Assembly: GCA_947591115.1 (NCBI GenBank)
Contig: CANQCX010000114.1
Coordinates: 1-6,448 of the forward strand
Length of the DNA: 6,448 bases
Direction of reading: 5' to 3'
Source of the DNA: an uncultured Lachnospiraceae bacterium
GTDB taxonomy: Bacteria > Bacillota > Clostridia > Lachnospirales > Lachnospiraceae
Both the position numbers and the translations under genes were made by a program. Positions 5,948 to 6,448 of the stretch are shown one piece after another (the first letter of the stretch is position 1; every line of letters begins with the position of its first letter). The notes under the pieces were generated by a model. The model was not told where the DNA came from. It saw only the letters and a list, made by a program, of their open reading frames with translations, and did no database searches.

Positions 5948-6448
5948 ACAAACATATATAGAAGAAGCAGAGCATAATCTTTTGCATACGTATAACCGCT
6001 TTCCGCTGGTGCTGGATCATGGGGAGGGCGTTTATCTGTACGATACGGATCAAAAAAAGTATCTGGATTTTGCCGCGGGAATTGCGGTGTGCGCGTTAGG
6101 TTACAGCAACGAGGCGTACAAGGATGCGCTAAAGCAGCAGACGCAGCGGCTTCTCCATACATCCAACCTGTATTACAATACGACTATTTTGGAGGCGGCG
6201 AAGCAGGTGCGGAAGGCAAGCGGGATGGATCGCGTATTTTTTACCAACAGCGGAACGGAAGCCATTGAGGGTGCGATCAAAGCGGCAAAAAAATATGCGT
6301 ATACCCGCGATGGACATGCGGGGCATGAGATCATCGCGATGCGGGATTCGTTTCATGGGAGAAGCCTCGGGGCGCTTTCGGTAACCGGAAACGCGCACTA
6401 TCAGGAGCCGTTTGAGCCGCTGCTTCCGGGCGTAAAATTTGCGGATTT
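5940..6448 (+). CDS. argD: Acetylornithine aminotransferase, 3' end outside window
   Basis: ArgD is a PLP enzyme that transfers an amino group from glutamate to N-acetylglutamate semialdehyde, giving N-acetylornithine. The first 169 residues are visible. VYLYDTDQKKYLDFAAGIAV (31-50) is the usual N-terminal segment of class III aminotransferases. FFTNSGTEAIEGAIKAAKKY (100-119) contains the Ser-Gly-Thr loop that holds the PLP phosphate. DSFHGRSLGALSVTG (136-150) includes the ring-stacking region around Phe138-His139. The catalytic lysine lies beyond the right edge. The ATG sits inside the last codons of argB; GGAG at 5923-5926 is 13 bases away, rather far, so coupling to argB translation probably helps initiation. 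The family also includes ornithine and GABA aminotransferases; the operon context makes ArgD the best call. Some clostridial ArgD may also serve lysine synthesis. Confidence 0.94.
   Translation, partial: MNKQTYIEEAEHNLLHTYNRFPLVLDHGEGVYLYDTDQKKYLDFAAGIAVCALGYSNEAYKDALKQQTQRLLHTSNLYYNTTILEAAKQVRKASGMDRVFFTNSGTEAIEGAIKAAKKYAYTRDGHAGHEIIAMRDSFHGRSLGALSVTGNAHYQEPFEPLLPGVKFAD

Overview
The window looks like a piece of chromosome from an anaerobic Gram-positive of the class Clostridia, most likely Lachnospiraceae. The reasons are the style of the proteins (TrmD, ArgG, ArgC, ArgB, ArgD), purine-rich ribosome binding sites of the AGGAG type, AT-rich intergenic DNA between roughly half-GC genes, and clear sigma-A type promoters. 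The genus assignment is an inference; no rRNA or other marker is present.

Layout. Positions 1-594 carry the end of a small membrane protein gene (DUF4190-like). It is followed 9 bases later by trmD (604-1968), which here encodes a fusion: a complete tRNA m1G37 methyltransferase plus about 190 extra residues that look like a GNAT acetyltransferase-type domain. A rho-independent terminator closes this unit. A second hairpin next to it ends argG, which runs the other way (2073-3296, minus strand).

The 193-base gap between argG and argC is a divergent control region. It has one well-formed promoter for each direction and, between them, two tandem sequences resembling ArgR/AhrC operators (ARG boxes). 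Rightward from it runs an arginine operon: argC (3490-4548), a stand-alone GNAT acetyltransferase (4569-5024), argB (5048-5947) and argD (5940 to the right edge, incomplete). Spacings of 20 and 23 bases and an 8-base overlap indicate one transcript.

How the genes work together. ArgB, ArgC and ArgD convert N-acetylglutamate to N-acetylornithine in three consecutive steps. ArgG later joins citrulline to aspartate. ArgB keeps the N-terminal helix and C-terminal residues associated with arginine feedback inhibition, so arginine probably controls the pathway both at the enzyme and through the shared operator. The acetyl-handling gene argJ, often found in such clusters, is absent between argC and argD; a small GNAT gene sits there instead.

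Most notable points: the TrmD-GNAT fusion with trmD away from its usual ribosomal-protein neighbours, the GNAT gene inside the arg operon, and the shared tandem ARG-box operator. No mobile elements, CRISPR arrays, tRNAs or rRNAs were seen.
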